Shown piece by piece: positions 1-9,021 of a DNA stretch of 64,000 bases (position 1 is its first letter; the number at the start of each line of letters is the position of its first letter). Origin of the DNA: Haloplasma contractile SSD-17B. GTDB lineage: Bacteria; Bacillota_I; Bacilli_A; Haloplasmatales; Haloplasmataceae. The stretch spans positions 1-64,000 of the forward strand of contig NZ_AFNU02000011.1 of NCBI RefSeq assembly GCF_000215935.2, in the 5' to 3' direction. A program made the translations under genes and the position numbers. The notes beneath the pieces are model-generated. The model worked only from the letters and a program-made list of their open reading frames with translations, was not told where the DNA came from and made no database searches.

Positions 1-21
1 GTATCATATTTAGGTGCAAAT

Positions 22-57
22 AAAAATACCTCTATTTTTAGAAATAGAAGGTATTTT
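22..57 (-). terminator. Terminator hairpin after the Mug gene
   Basis: An inverted repeat pairs AAAAATACCTCTATTT with AAATAGAAGGTATTTTT, with one bulged A. A T-rich flank follows on both strands, so it can act in either direction. It is the first strong hairpin downstream of the minus-strand gene that ends at 260. Between 58 and 259 I see only AT-rich sequence. Confidence 0.6.
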
Positions 58-259
58 TATTTTGTGATTCATATAGTTTTCTACTGTGTGATTAGAGATT
101 GAAAGTAATATAATTTTTCCTTTTAACTGAACGGTATGTGTAATAGCAGTACCTTCACAAGTGATTCTTATTTTTTATTTGAATTTACACGGATATAATT
201 GCTTTGATCTATGAAGTAAAAAATAATTTTATTACCTATCTCTACTTATAATGAGATTT

Positions 260-760
260 TTATTTAATCTTAGCTAGTTTACTATAAATCTTAACAACAT
301 CTTCTATCTTCATTCTTACTAACCCACTTGAAGACGGTGCTACATAATCGATTATTCCAGGGACCACCGATTCATCTTGCATTCCCCATCCTGCTTTTTT
401 CTTACCACTATATTTAAGATAAACGCCTTTTCCTACAAAACAAATAATCTTAGGTTGATAATATTTAATTTTTTCTATTAACTCTGTTTTACCTTGTATA
501 TATTCATCTTTTGTGATGTCACTTGCGGCTCTTGTTGGCCTCGATACTATGTTTGTTAGTCCGTAACCTAACTCTAATAGTTTATCATTTTCATCCGCAT
601 TGTATTTCCGTGGTGTTAAACCACTACGATATAATATTTTCCAAAAACGATTACTAGGATTTGCATAATGATAACCCGTTTCCGCGGATCGAAGGCTTGG
701 GTTATAGCCGACAAAAAGAATATTCAAGTTTCGTTTAAGATGATCATTTATTGGGTTCAT
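260..760 (-). CDS. mug: G/U mismatch-specific uracil-DNA glycosylase (Mug/TDG family)
   Basis: The 166-residue protein should remove uracil, or ethenocytosine-type adducts, from mismatched double-stranded DNA as the first step of base excision repair. Near the N terminus GYNPSLRSA (residues 18-26) matches the Mug motif GINPGLxSA that carries the catalytic Asn. It is followed by the family's NRFWKILYRSGLTPR stretch. The second active-site loop reads PSSSGLVRM, close to NPSGLS in Mug and PSSSAR in TDG. Length and collinearity match E. coli Mug throughout. The ATG lies a few bases after GAAAGAGTG, a weak ribosome site. It appears to be a single-gene unit ending at the hairpin at 22-57. Family assignment is firm; exact substrate preference is inferred. 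Confidence 0.9.
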   Translation of the reverse strand: MNPINDHLKRNLNILFVGYNPSLRSAETGYHYANPSNRFWKILYRSGLTPRKYNADENDKLLELGYGLTNIVSRPTRAASDITKDEYIQGKTELIEKIKYYQPKIICFVGKGVYLKYSGKKKAGWGMQDESVVPGIIDYVAPSSSGLVRMKIEDVVKIYSKLAKIK

Positions 761-936
761 AGTGACACTCTTTCATTATCTATATTTTATGTCATGCTTC
801 ACTCTATTATTTTATAATATTACTCGCTTCTATTATAACTATACACCTCTGTAGCTTTTATCTTTAACTCAACTTTGCAAAGATTATGCTATTTAACTAG
901 AGTATACAATTTATTCAATGAAATAAACTCATTATT

Positions 937-2613
937 TTAATGGTCCACATCAGCCGGTATAGAGAGTATTAGTTCACGAATTCCATCTTCAGTTTTAAGA
1001 TAAAAATGTCTCTCATAATGACTTTTTATAAAAACACCAAAATATTCTCCCTCTAACTCCTTATTACCTTCATTATCACAAATAATGGTGATCGGTTCAT
1101 CATCGTATAAATGGATAAGAAACTTATTATTATTCATATAGAATATATTATAAACATTACCTGATCCATAATTTTTATCATTATAGTTATATATATCAAA
1201 TAAATGCTCTTCATTTCCTTCTTCATCAATATGAAGTAATTGTTCAGTATCTGAGTCTCGTTTTGTTAAGTAAATATTACCATCCTGCTCAAATCGGATA
1301 TGACCTCTACCTATTCCATTTAAGGTACCATATGTATATTTTACATCTCCATTTTGTAATAGATATTCATAACCCATAGTAAACTCTTCAAATTGGTATA
1401 TTTGATTAAATGAAGAATCGAATACAAATAATGTAATTGTATCGTCAAAAATTTCAGTATGTTCAAAAAGAATATTTCCATTAGAAAACTTCTGAATATA
1501 TACTAGTTTATTATCAAAATCCTGTTCTGACAACACGTTCCCATCTATATCTAATTTAACAAACTTACTTGAAAAATGGCTATCACTGTCTACTAGATAG
1601 CTTCCATCTTCATATGAAGTCACAAATTTAGGGTCTGATAACCCAATAGATGTATACGTTACTTCATTAGCTATTTCTCCGTCTGAACTTATTTTAGTGA
1701 TCTTATCGCCCGTTGAAACAACTAACTGATTTTCAAACTCGAAATAGAAATGTTCGATGTTAATATCTGTGACTGTATAGATTAACTTTCTATTAAGATC
1801 AAACCTTTGTAATTCATTCTTTCTTGCATCTAATAAATAAAAAGATTGTTCTGTTACAAAATACCTATCCGGATATTCAACAATACGATTAAATATCTCA
1901 TTTCCTTTCTGGTCAAGTAATACATAATAGTAATCACCATCTCTGTACTCTCCATATACTATTTTCGTACTGTCTTTATGTGTTATATTACGGAGATCAA
2001 TAGGTCCTTTTTGCCATTCAATGTTACCATCATGGTCTATTTTTACAAAAGTAGTTTTGTGGTCTCTATTTTCTAAACCTATTAATTGATATATAGTTCC
2101 TCCATCTTCTATATCAATTACTTTCGATGATTCTCTACAGTTAAAAAACCAGTCGATATCACCTTTTAAATCAATTTTAAATAAATCGGAACCTATTTCA
2201 AATAAAATACCGTCACGAAATGTATCAATGACTATAATATTATCAAATTCTTTCTGCCATTGTTTATTACCGTCACCATCATAAGCAATAAACTCACTTC
2301 CTGATCTATTTTTAGGATAATTTTTAAATATGGTAGTTCCATCTTTAAATTGATACTTTGTGAACATATCGGTATGATCCATCCACTCGTAATCTAAACT
2401 ACTATCGTTAATTTGATAAGCTATCTCAGTTACTTCTACTTCAGATGTTTCTTCTTCGTCAGTTGTTTCTACAGCTGGTGCATCTGATTGATTACCAGAT
2501 TGATTTTGATTAGTTGATTGACCTGTTGCAGTCCCTAGTTCTCCTTGATTGTTGCATGCAGTTAATAGAAAAACAATACTTACAATTAAAGTTAAATCCA
2601 ATACCTTTTTCAT
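937..2613 (-). CDS. Secreted lipoprotein with beta-propeller-like repeats
   Basis: A 558-residue exported lipoprotein of unknown function. It begins with a signal peptide ending in the lipobox LLTAC (lipidated Cys20), followed by a low-complexity Gln/Asn/Ser/Glu-rich linker to about residue 65. The rest carries recurring blocks of the form D-x-x-G-N-x-x-W/F, for example DGDGNKQWQ, DHDGNIEWQ and DQKGNEIF. These resemble PQQ-like or quinoprotein beta-propeller blades. GGAGGGAAC precedes the ATG at a good distance. It stands alone between convergent-free intergenic regions. The likely role is binding or scaffolding at the outer face of the membrane; no enzymatic residues can be named. Confidence 0.7.
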   Translation of the reverse strand: MKKVLDLTLIVSIVFLLTACNNQGELGTATGQSTNQNQSGNQSDAPAVETTDEEETSEVEVTEIAYQINDSSLDYEWMDHTDMFTKYQFKDGTTIFKNYPKNRSGSEFIAYDGDGNKQWQKEFDNIIVIDTFRDGILFEIGSDLFKIDLKGDIDWFFNCRESSKVIDIEDGGTIYQLIGLENRDHKTTFVKIDHDGNIEWQKGPIDLRNITHKDSTKIVYGEYRDGDYYYVLLDQKGNEIFNRIVEYPDRYFVTEQSFYLLDARKNELQRFDLNRKLIYTVTDINIEHFYFEFENQLVVSTGDKITKISSDGEIANEVTYTSIGLSDPKFVTSYEDGSYLVDSDSHFSSKFVKLDIDGNVLSEQDFDNKLVYIQKFSNGNILFEHTEIFDDTITLFVFDSSFNQIYQFEEFTMGYEYLLQNGDVKYTYGTLNGIGRGHIRFEQDGNIYLTKRDSDTEQLLHIDEEGNEEHLFDIYNYNDKNYGSGNVYNIFYMNNNKFLIHLYDDEPITIICDNEGNKELEGEYFGVFIKSHYERHFYLKTEDGIRELILSIPADVDH

Positions 2614-2884
2614 ATAGTTCCCTCCATTTTATTTCATATTTTTCTTAAAATAATTCTCTGTAATTAATCTAATTATATCAAAAAACTCGTATAACTTCAT
2701 TTATCATTTTAAATTTTTCCAATTTTACATTATATATTGCTCAATAAATGACCGCTTATGTTTTTGTAAGTAAATATCTAAGGGTTGACTATTATTCCTT
2801 ACTAATCAGCTGCTCTAAGATCACTTAAAGCTAATTGAGAAAACGTATCATTTATTCCACATCCCATGATACATAAAGAAAAAA

Positions 2885-2917
2885 ATAGTGATAGTTGTTG
2901 AAACTACTTATCACTAT
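2885..2917 (-). terminator. Terminator of the oxoamine synthase operon
   Basis: A 9-bp perfect stem (ATAGTGATA/TATCACTAT) lies just downstream of the VOC gene. On the minus strand it is followed by a run of T residues (TTTTTTCTTT). It marks the end of the three-gene operon 2927-6099. Confidence 0.8.
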
Positions 2918-2926
2918 CTTTAAATT

Positions 2927-4006
2927 TTAATCTTTTATCCTATTAAACGCTAGCGCCTTTATCAACCAATTCGGTAATGGTTTTTCCGGTTTACGTTTTT
3001 TCATATTCAAGAAGAAACCAATTTTTTTGATGATCGGAATTTTATATGTTTCTACAAATTCTATTAACGTTCCGTCCGGATCTTCTGTATATGTAAAGTG
3101 TCCTGAAGCGTCCCCCATATTAAACGTTTCACTATCTGACTCATATACTTTAGGATTGCTATCAACCGTAAAAGGATGTCCACTTTTACTACAATGTTTT
3201 TTTAAATCACCCATATCATGAATATCAAAACAAATTTGTATAAAACCTAAGTCTCCCCAATAACGATCCTCATATATTTTTCTCTGTGGCCCTTCAAGAA
3301 TTTGTATTAATTCGATTTCACTTCTACCAAAAATTTTACTAAACGCACCTATTCTAGGTTTACTATGAGTTATTAGAATTCTACGAAATTCATTATATCC
3401 TCCTGGTAACAATTTAAAATCTTCGAACATTCCTTGTTCATCATATATAATCTCATCATATCCTAATACTTCTTTGTAAAAGTTTATTGCTTTTTCCATA
3501 TCAGTAACACCAATAATTGCCCCTACCACTCCACCTGTTGGCACTTTAGTTTTACTATAGACATCGGTTGACTCTACTATTTGAAATATGTTATCGTATG
3601 GATCTTTCAGAAAGAATGTTGTGTTACCTTTAGGGTCTTCTGTTATATTTCCAATTACATTAACACTTGATTTTTTAAACTGATCATACGCGCTAGGTAC
3701 ATCCTTGCACTTTAGTTTAGTTATAAAAATTCCAAGATCTCCTGCTTGGATTTCAAAAGATGCGGATTGTGGACTTCTGGATGTGTACTGCCAAAATTCT
3801 AGTCCACCTCCCCCTTGCATGTTTATTGCAATTATAGCGTGTCTATTTTGAGGTTCACCACCCGTATAACGAAGCATTAACTCAGCTACTCCTTCATCGT
3901 CGATCACAGGTATATCGAAACCCAAGTTTTTTCTATACCAATTAAAAGCCTCATTAATATTTGGAACACCAATACCCATCTGCTGTATTCCACTTATTAT
4001 TTTCAT
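2927..4006 (-). CDS. Two-domain VOC (glyoxalase/dioxygenase-fold) protein
   Basis: A 359-residue protein with two vicinal-oxygen-chelate modules: residues about 5-145 (MGIGVPNINEAFNWYRKNLGF through FQIVES) and about 160-315 (GVTDMEKAINFYKEVLGY through GTLIEFVET). The reaction cannot be read from the sequence; VOC enzymes include glyoxalases, isomerases and extradiol dioxygenases. The C terminus continues as a basic, hydrophobic tail (about residues 317-359, containing KPLPNWLIKALAF) that could touch the membrane. It is the last gene of a tight operon, 27 bp after the dehydrogenase gene, with a strong GGAGGAGAGG ribosome site. That placement suggests it modifies or protects the product of the two preceding enzymes. 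Confidence 0.8.
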   Translation of the reverse strand: MKIISGIQQMGIGVPNINEAFNWYRKNLGFDIPVIDDEGVAELMLRYTGGEPQNRHAIIAINMQGGGGLEFWQYTSRSPQSASFEIQAGDLGIFITKLKCKDVPSAYDQFKKSSVNVIGNITEDPKGNTTFFLKDPYDNIFQIVESTDVYSKTKVPTGGVVGAIIGVTDMEKAINFYKEVLGYDEIIYDEQGMFEDFKLLPGGYNEFRRILITHSKPRIGAFSKIFGRSEIELIQILEGPQRKIYEDRYWGDLGFIQICFDIHDMGDLKKHCSKSGHPFTVDSNPKVYESDSETFNMGDASGHFTYTEDPDGTLIEFVETYKIPIIKKIGFFLNMKKRKPEKPLPNWLIKALAFNRIKD

Positions 4007-4033
4007 TACCTCTCCTCCAATTAAAAATAGAAT

Positions 4034-4831
4034 CTAACCTAATTTAAAAATTAGTCTCAGAATTTTTTCCGATAACTTTCCTGGTATCATTTTATGTAGA
4101 AATGTGATTAATACTGCATTCTTTCCTACAGCATAAAACGGAGCAGGATTTTTTTGTTTAATAATTTTCATCATTTTTTTTGCTACATTACAAGGATTCG
4201 TACCATTAGAGATTCGAGCATCTCTTATATTCTTTACATTTGTAAAATCTTCAATATAACTTGATTTTTTTGAACAAATCTTTTCTTGTCTTATGTCTGT
4301 TTTAATATAAGAAGGAGCGACTGTTACAAGATTTACTCCGTATTTATAAACTTCATGTCTCATTCCACGAGTTAACGTTTCTAATGCTGCTTTACATGAA
4401 GCATAGACCGAAGAGAAAGGAACTGGCGTTTGACTAGCCAAGGATGTAATATTAATAATCGTCCCTTCACCTTGTGAACGCATAACAGGCAAAACCCCTT
4501 TAATGAGCATAACTTGACCAAAGAATAATAAGTCATAAAGTTTTCTTAATTTTTCCATCGATACTTCTTCAACAGGACCCATCTGACTTTCTCCAGCATT
4601 GTTTATTAACACATCTATAGAGTTAATACCCTTTAGAAGATTATCTATACTTTCAGTATCATATAAATCAAGAGATACGTAGTTTACGCCGGGGATTTTG
4701 TTTTTTAATCCTTCAGGATTACGGGATGTTCCAATTACACTGTATCCTTCTTTAACAAGTACTTTTGCAATAGCTTTTCCTATTCCTCTTGAAGCTCCTG
4801 TGACTAATGCAACTTTCTTTCTATCTTCCAT
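4034..4831 (-). CDS. Short-chain dehydrogenase/reductase, possible 3-ketosphinganine-type reductase
   Basis: A 265-residue classical SDR. Visible are the nucleotide-binding TGASRGIG (11-18), NNAG (77-80), catalytic Ser130, and Tyr143-x3-Lys147. The C-terminal tail (residues about 240-265) is hydrophobic and basic, as in membrane-associated SDRs acting on lipids. Its ATG overlaps the stop of the upstream oxoamine synthase by one base (TAATG), a sign of translational coupling. Since that enzyme makes a 2-amino-ketone, the plausible substrate is this ketone, which would be reduced to an amino alcohol, as 3-ketodihydrosphingosine reductase does. The SDR family is certain; the substrate is inference from the operon. 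Confidence 0.85.
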   Translation of the reverse strand: MEDRKKVALVTGASRGIGKAIAKVLVKEGYSVIGTSRNPEGLKNKIPGVNYVSLDLYDTESIDNLLKGINSIDVLINNAGESQMGPVEEVSMEKLRKLYDLLFFGQVMLIKGVLPVMRSQGEGTIINITSLASQTPVPFSSVYASCKAALETLTRGMRHEVYKYGVNLVTVAPSYIKTDIRQEKICSKKSSYIEDFTNVKNIRDARISNGTNPCNVAKKMMKIIKQKNPAPFYAVGKNAVLITFLHKMIPGKLSEKILRLIFKLG

Positions 4832-6099
4832 TATCGATCTCCATAGAGTTTTTCAACACCGCTCCAGTCAACATCATCAAGGTTTATATTTCGATCATTA
4901 CGTAAACTCTTGAATGCTACGATGGTTTTTTCAACATCTTCATCAGTATGAGAAGCGGTTGGAATCATTCTAAACATAATATAATTCCTAGGTATAACAG
5001 GATATGCTACAGCAGTAACGAAAACTCCTTTTTCTCTAAGGTATTTTATCCATTCCATTGCGATTTTCACACTAGCCTCAGGAATAAATACAGCAACGAT
5101 TGGAGATTCAACTTTTCCTACGTAGAAACCTAGTTCTCTTAAGCCCTCTGAAAGTTTTCTTGATACATCAAATAGTCTTTTCCGTCTTTCTCCTCCATTT
5201 TCGACTAAAGACAACGTCTTAATTAGACTTTTTGTGTAAATCATTGGTAAACTTTTCGCAAACACTTGAGTTCTTGCATTATATCTAATCCACTCTACTA
5301 CTTCCTTATTTGCAGCCGTAAATCCTCCTATTGAGGCAAACGCTTTTGCAAATGTCCCGAAATATAAATCAACTTTATCTTGTACTCCAAAATATTCAGC
5401 AGTTCCTCTACCATTGTCACCCATAACGCCAAAGCCATGGGCATCATCTACAAACAACCTTGCATCATATTGATCTTTAAGTCTGCATATTTCATCTAAT
5501 TTAGCAACGTCACCAGTCATTCCATATACACCTTCAGTAAGAACGATTACACCTTTTTTACGAATTTTATTAACTTTTTTTAATGTATGTTCAAGACTAT
5601 CCATATCATTATGTCTAAATACTCTTAATTTTCTTCTGTCAGATATCGCTCCACGTGCACCATCAACTATTGATGCATGAGCTAATTTATCCATTATAAT
5701 AATATCTTCCTCATCTACTATTGAATTTATTGTTCCAATTACCCCAAGATAACCATAATTAAATAAAATAGCAGCTTCTTTTTGAGCAAAACTAGCAAGT
5801 TGTTGTTCTAACTCTATATGATTCAAAGTATTTCCGCTCATCATTCTTGATCCCATAGGACCACTTACTCCCCATTCTTTTACAGTATCTACAGCAACTT
5901 GTTTAATTTCTTCATTTTCGGCTAGACCTAAATAGTTATTAACAGACCACATAATACAATCTTTTCCTTGGAATTTCATAGTTGTACCTGGAATAGATTC
6001 CAATACAGGCATTGTATAATAGCGATCACCTGCAGCACGGAATTCACCAAAATATCCTTCACTTGATTTACACTTATTAAAAATATCCTCGTAACTCAT
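4831..6099 (-). CDS. PLP-dependent alpha-oxoamine synthase, serine palmitoyltransferase-like
   Basis: A 422-residue fold-type I PLP enzyme of the alpha-oxoamine synthase family (KBL, BioF, HemA, SPT, CqsA). These enzymes condense an amino acid with an acyl thioester and release CO2. Key features: His141 in KLAHASIVDGA (cofactor stacking), Asp218 and His221 in VDDAHGFG, and Lys252 in FGTFAKAFASIGGF (Schiff base). The length and the wording around VQDKVDLYFGTFAKA recall bacterial serine palmitoyltransferases more than KBL or BioF. No biotin or threonine-catabolism genes are nearby. AGGAGG precedes the ATG. It leads an operon with an SDR and a VOC protein. Alternatives are a CqsA/LqsA-like signal synthase or KBL. 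Family is very likely; SPT activity is moderately likely. Confidence 0.8.
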   Translation of the reverse strand: MSYEDIFNKCKSSEGYFGEFRAAGDRYYTMPVLESIPGTTMKFQGKDCIMWSVNNYLGLAENEEIKQVAVDTVKEWGVSGPMGSRMMSGNTLNHIELEQQLASFAQKEAAILFNYGYLGVIGTINSIVDEEDIIIMDKLAHASIVDGARGAISDRRKLRVFRHNDMDSLEHTLKKVNKIRKKGVIVLTEGVYGMTGDVAKLDEICRLKDQYDARLFVDDAHGFGVMGDNGRGTAEYFGVQDKVDLYFGTFAKAFASIGGFTAANKEVVEWIRYNARTQVFAKSLPMIYTKSLIKTLSLVENGGERRKRLFDVSRKLSEGLRELGFYVGKVESPIVAVFIPEASVKIAMEWIKYLREKGVFVTAVAYPVIPRNYIMFRMIPTASHTDEDVEKTIVAFKSLRNDRNINLDDVDWSGVEKLYGDR

Positions 6100-6156
6100 A
6101 TTAACCTCCTAAGATTTTTAAAATATTAATATAATCATCTTCATTAATAGCACTAA

Positions 6157-6179
6157 TCCCTGTAAAATTGAAGCAGGGA
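6157..6179 (-). promoter_or_regulatory. Small hairpin in the leader of the oxoamine synthase operon
   Basis: TCCCTG and CAGGGA pair across an 11-base loop, about 60 bp upstream of the synthase ATG at 6099. There is no T-run after it, so it is not an obvious terminator. It may be a leader structure or mRNA stabiliser, or chance. Confidence 0.3.
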
Positions 6180-6284
6180 ACTTGTACATATGTCTCACTA
6201 TAATATATGTTTTAATAATGTTGTATAGTATTAAAACTTGTATATAACTACCCATGTGATCAGTTGTTTTTGCAAATAAAAAAA

Positions 6285-6308
6285 AAGCAATATCTGTCGA
6301 TATTACTT
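6285..6308 (-). terminator. Terminator after the CDP-alcohol phosphatidyltransferase gene
   Basis: On the minus strand AAGTAATATC and GATATTGCTT pair (one mismatch, GACA loop) and are followed by nine T residues. This separates the phosphatidyltransferase gene from the downstream oxoamine synthase operon, so the two are separate transcription units. Confidence 0.8.
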
Positions 6309-6361
6309 AACAAAAAACTATTTATAAAAAGTAGTATTTAAGTACCATTATGTTACTTATT

Positions 6362-6883
6362 CTATATCCATTTCTTATTTGAATTCAACTCATTTGACAC
6401 TAGGTGTATGTATAATTCTTCTAGTGCAGATATACTTGCGACTAAACATATTATGTACATCAGCACATCTGACCGAGAAAAGGCAAGTGATAGGGGATAT
6501 ATAAATAATAAAAGCCCTGTGACTTTATTTCCATAAGTATGAAGGATAACAACAGTTTTATACTTTAAATATACAACCATTATTGATAGAACTCTTATTA
6601 GTCCGATGATTATTATCCAAACAACGATCCCAATTGTTAGCTTGATTATTGGATATAGTAAAATCATAAGTACCACAATCATTATCAAATCTGCTACTGA
6701 ATCAAGTTTTTCACCTAATGTACTTGTTGTATTGGTTTTTCTTGCAATATATCCATCAAGAGCATCACTAATTCCACATATAAGATAAATTACGATAAAT
6801 TCTATACCTAATGGTTCTGTCAATGCTAATAACAAAGAAAGAAATATTCTACTAATTGAGATATAATTTGCTATTGACTTCAT
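6362..6883 (-). CDS. CDP-alcohol phosphatidyltransferase
   Basis: A 173-residue integral membrane enzyme that should transfer a phosphatidyl (or similar) group from a CDP-linked donor to an alcohol, releasing CMP. The full family signature D-x2-D-G-x2-A-R-x8-G-x3-D-x3-D is present: Asp40, Asp43, Gly44, Ala47, Arg48, Gly57, Asp61, Asp65. Around it are about five to six hydrophobic segments. A GAGGTG ribosome site precedes the ATG. Phosphatidylglycerophosphate synthase (PgsA) is the commonest member, but the protein is somewhat short and the acceptor alcohol cannot be told. It lies next to a putative sphingoid-base operon, though a terminator separates them, so a head-group role for that lipid is only a possibility. 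Confidence 0.85.
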   Translation of the reverse strand: MKSIANYISISRIFLSLLLALTEPLGIEFIVIYLICGISDALDGYIARKTNTTSTLGEKLDSVADLIMIVVLMILLYPIIKLTIGIVVWIIIIGLIRVLSIMVVYLKYKTVVILHTYGNKVTGLLLFIYPLSLAFSRSDVLMYIICLVASISALEELYIHLVSNELNSNKKWI

Positions 6884-7112
6884 TACATCACCTCATATGA
6901 TCGATTATACTTTTATTCATTAGGTATATTATCACAATAATTTAAGATTTTAGGAATTGGACAATTTTAATTCACTCTTATAGAAAAGGGATGGATGTGA
7001 TAGCTAATTCTGGAAGTCTTTCTACAGATGATTGAACACTATTAACACTGGTGCGTAGAAATGTTTGTTTGCTGTATATATCCACTCTAATCAAGTTTCT
7101 ATAAATGCTCTA

Positions 7113-7739
7113 CTACGATAAATGATTAAAGTAAAAGATAGCGAGTTGAGTTCGGTCTCTTAAATCGAGTTTTTCTAGAATAACACTTATGTAGTTTCGT
7201 ACTGTACCCTCACCTAAATATAACTCTTTTGCAATTTCCTTATTTGAGAGCCCCTTTGAAACTGAAGTTATAATCTCAAACTCTTTTTCTACAATCCCAT
7301 AGTCTCGATAATTTTTTTTATTTGAATGTTTAGACATAACGGATGGAAGCTTATTTATTATTTCCTCACCAAAGACATTCTGTCCTGAATAAACGGCATT
7401 CAGTGCCGGTATTATACTATTGTAATGTTGTTTTAAAATATATCCCTTGGCTCCTATTTTCAGTGCTTTAATGATGTATTCATCATCCATAAAAGTGGTT
7501 AAGAATAGAATCTTTGCATTAGCGAAGGTTTTTATTATTTTTTCAGCCGCCTCTAGACCGCTCATTTTATCCATTCTTATATCCATAACAAGGATATCAG
7601 GTTGATGCCTTTTATAAAGTTTTATTGCATCTTCTCCACTATTCGCTATGCCTAACACGTAAAACCCATCATATGTTTCAATGATTGTTTTTAATGATGA
7701 CGAGACAAGCTGATCGTCGTCTACAATTATTATTTTCAT
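7113..7739 (-). CDS. NarL/LuxR-type response regulator
   Basis: A 208-residue transcription regulator. The receiver domain (1-~120) has the acidic pocket IVDDD, phospho-acceptor Asp53 in ILVMDIRMDKMSG, and Lys in the ILKQH region. A LuxR-type helix-turn-helix follows (GLSNKEIAKELYLGEGTVRNYISVILEKL). The start is placed at 7739: an ATG at 7754 exists, but the ribosome site GGAGG lies inside that extension, six bases before the second ATG (MKIIIVDDD). It is paired with the kinase gene just upstream (58-bp gap). By analogy with LnrK, LiaR or DesR, it probably activates the divergent ABC exporter through the repeats at 8931-8966. Confidence 0.92.
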   Translation of the reverse strand: MKIIIVDDDQLVSSSLKTIIETYDGFYVLGIANSGEDAIKLYKRHQPDILVMDIRMDKMSGLEAAEKIIKTFANAKILFLTTFMDDEYIIKALKIGAKGYILKQHYNSIIPALNAVYSGQNVFGEEIINKLPSVMSKHSNKKNYRDYGIVEKEFEIITSVSKGLSNKEIAKELYLGEGTVRNYISVILEKLDLRDRTQLAIFYFNHLS

Positions 7740-7797
7740 AACAAGCCTCCACATCTTATTGATTAATTCAAAATTCTAAGTGGTACATTATAGAAGT

Positions 7798-8862
7798 TTA
7801 GGATTTCATAAATGATATAAATAGTTTAAACCCTTTTGATTGATTAATATTTATGATTCCATTTAATAACGTGACGCGTTGTTTTATACTTTCAAGACCC
7901 ATTCCCTTACTATTTTCTATATTCTTTTTTTTCTTTCCATTATCATAGATAACAAGTTGAAAAAGCTTAGGATGTTCATATAGAGTTATAGAAACATAAT
8001 CACCATCAGAATGTTTTATAACATTAGAAAGGGCCTCCTTGATGATCGCTATAATTGCGTATTTAGTCTTCGCAGGTAATTCACCATATATATCATAATT
8101 TAACTTTACTTTACAAAATGCGAAATTTCTAATAATCTTCTTGATTTCTGCGTAAAGATCGATCGACTCCTCATGTAAGTCATGAACACTATTTCTTATG
8201 GAATTCATTCCTTCATTCAAGGTATTTTTAACAACCTCAAGGCTTTTTACAGTATCTTCCTCTTTGCTTACAGCTATAATAGCTCCAATTTGTAAAATAG
8301 AACTTGATAGTAGGTGCCCTACATTATCATGAATCTCTCGTGCAATTCTATTTCTCTCGTTTAGCGTAGCAAGGTGAACCTCTACATCCTGATTAATAAT
8401 CAACTCATTATTCTTTTTTTCAAGGGATATGGAAAGCTCCGTTAAGTAATCTCTTTGATTGATATAATCTTCTCTTAGTTTGCTTTCATTCATTGCTCGT
8501 AATTTTAATAGGTATACCATTAAGTAGATCACAATTAATCCTCCTATGGTGCCTAAAGAAAACTCATTGAAGTGAAGCGCGAAAGGAATAATTGCAATCA
8601 GTGTTAGTAGTTGACTTTTAGACTTAAATAGGTCATAGCTTATTAGGGGTAAAAAGAATACAAACTGAGGATAAAATCCTGACAGTATTAAATAAGTTGT
8701 AAATAACGCTTTAACCACTTTTTCATTATTAAAATAGTCTAATAGTCCACTTATAGCAACGGCAACCATCAAAGCAATAACTGCTTGATAAGGAGTAAAT
8801 TCAAATAAAAGAATAACAATTGCTCCTAATAAAATTAATAGTTTGTTTAATATATTCCCCAT
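7798..8862 (-). CDS. DesK/NarX-type sensor histidine kinase
   Basis: A 354-residue membrane sensor kinase. About five hydrophobic segments occupy residues 5-120 with almost no extracellular loop, typical of kinases that sense the membrane itself. A coiled-coil linker (~125-165) leads to the HisKA_3 box RNRIAREIHDNVGHLL with phospho-acceptor His178. A HATPase domain with DNGKKK and KGMGLESIKQRV follows. AGGAG lies seven bases before the ATG. Together with the response regulator and the divergent three-gene ABC exporter, the layout matches Bacillus LnrJK (linearmycin/polyene sensing). The actual inducer is unknown. Confidence 0.9.
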   Translation of the reverse strand: MGNILNKLLILLGAIVILLFEFTPYQAVIALMVAVAISGLLDYFNNEKVVKALFTTYLILSGFYPQFVFFLPLISYDLFKSKSQLLTLIAIIPFALHFNEFSLGTIGGLIVIYLMVYLLKLRAMNESKLREDYINQRDYLTELSISLEKKNNELIINQDVEVHLATLNERNRIAREIHDNVGHLLSSSILQIGAIIAVSKEEDTVKSLEVVKNTLNEGMNSIRNSVHDLHEESIDLYAEIKKIIRNFAFCKVKLNYDIYGELPAKTKYAIIAIIKEALSNVIKHSDGDYVSITLYEHPKLFQLVIYDNGKKKKNIENSKGMGLESIKQRVTLLNGIININQSKGFKLFISFMKS

Positions 8863-8893
8863 GGTGCACTCCTATTTACATGTCTTTACTTTC

Positions 8894-8922
8894 ATTATAG
8901 CATACGACTATTTATTAGCAAA
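8894..8922 (-). promoter_or_regulatory. Promoter of the kinase/regulator operon
   Basis: On the minus strand TTTGCT (8917-8922) and TATAAT (8894-8899) are separated by exactly 17 bp. This is a credible housekeeping sigma promoter about 30 bp upstream of the kinase ATG. It lies beside the operator-like repeats, so one regulator could control both directions. Confidence 0.6.
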
Positions 8923-8930
8923 TATAGGAA

Positions 8931-8966
8931 ATGACAAATGTCATATTAAACTATGACAAATTGCAC
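8931..8966 (+). promoter_or_regulatory. Operator-like repeats at the ABC exporter promoter
   Basis: A perfect dyad ATGACAAATGTCAT (8931-8944) is followed 22 bp later by a half-conserved copy starting ATGACAAATTG (8953). A TATAAT -10 box sits at 8990-8995 with no recognisable -35 at the right distance. The two sites would be centred near -64 and -42 from the expected start, two helical turns apart. That is the usual geometry of activation by a dimeric NarL-family regulator. The binding protein is inferred to be the regulator encoded at 7113-7739. Confidence 0.6.
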
Positions 8967-9021
8967 TGCCCATTGCTATAGACTTTTAATATAATAGAGT
9001 TATAAAGAAAGGAATGGTGTT

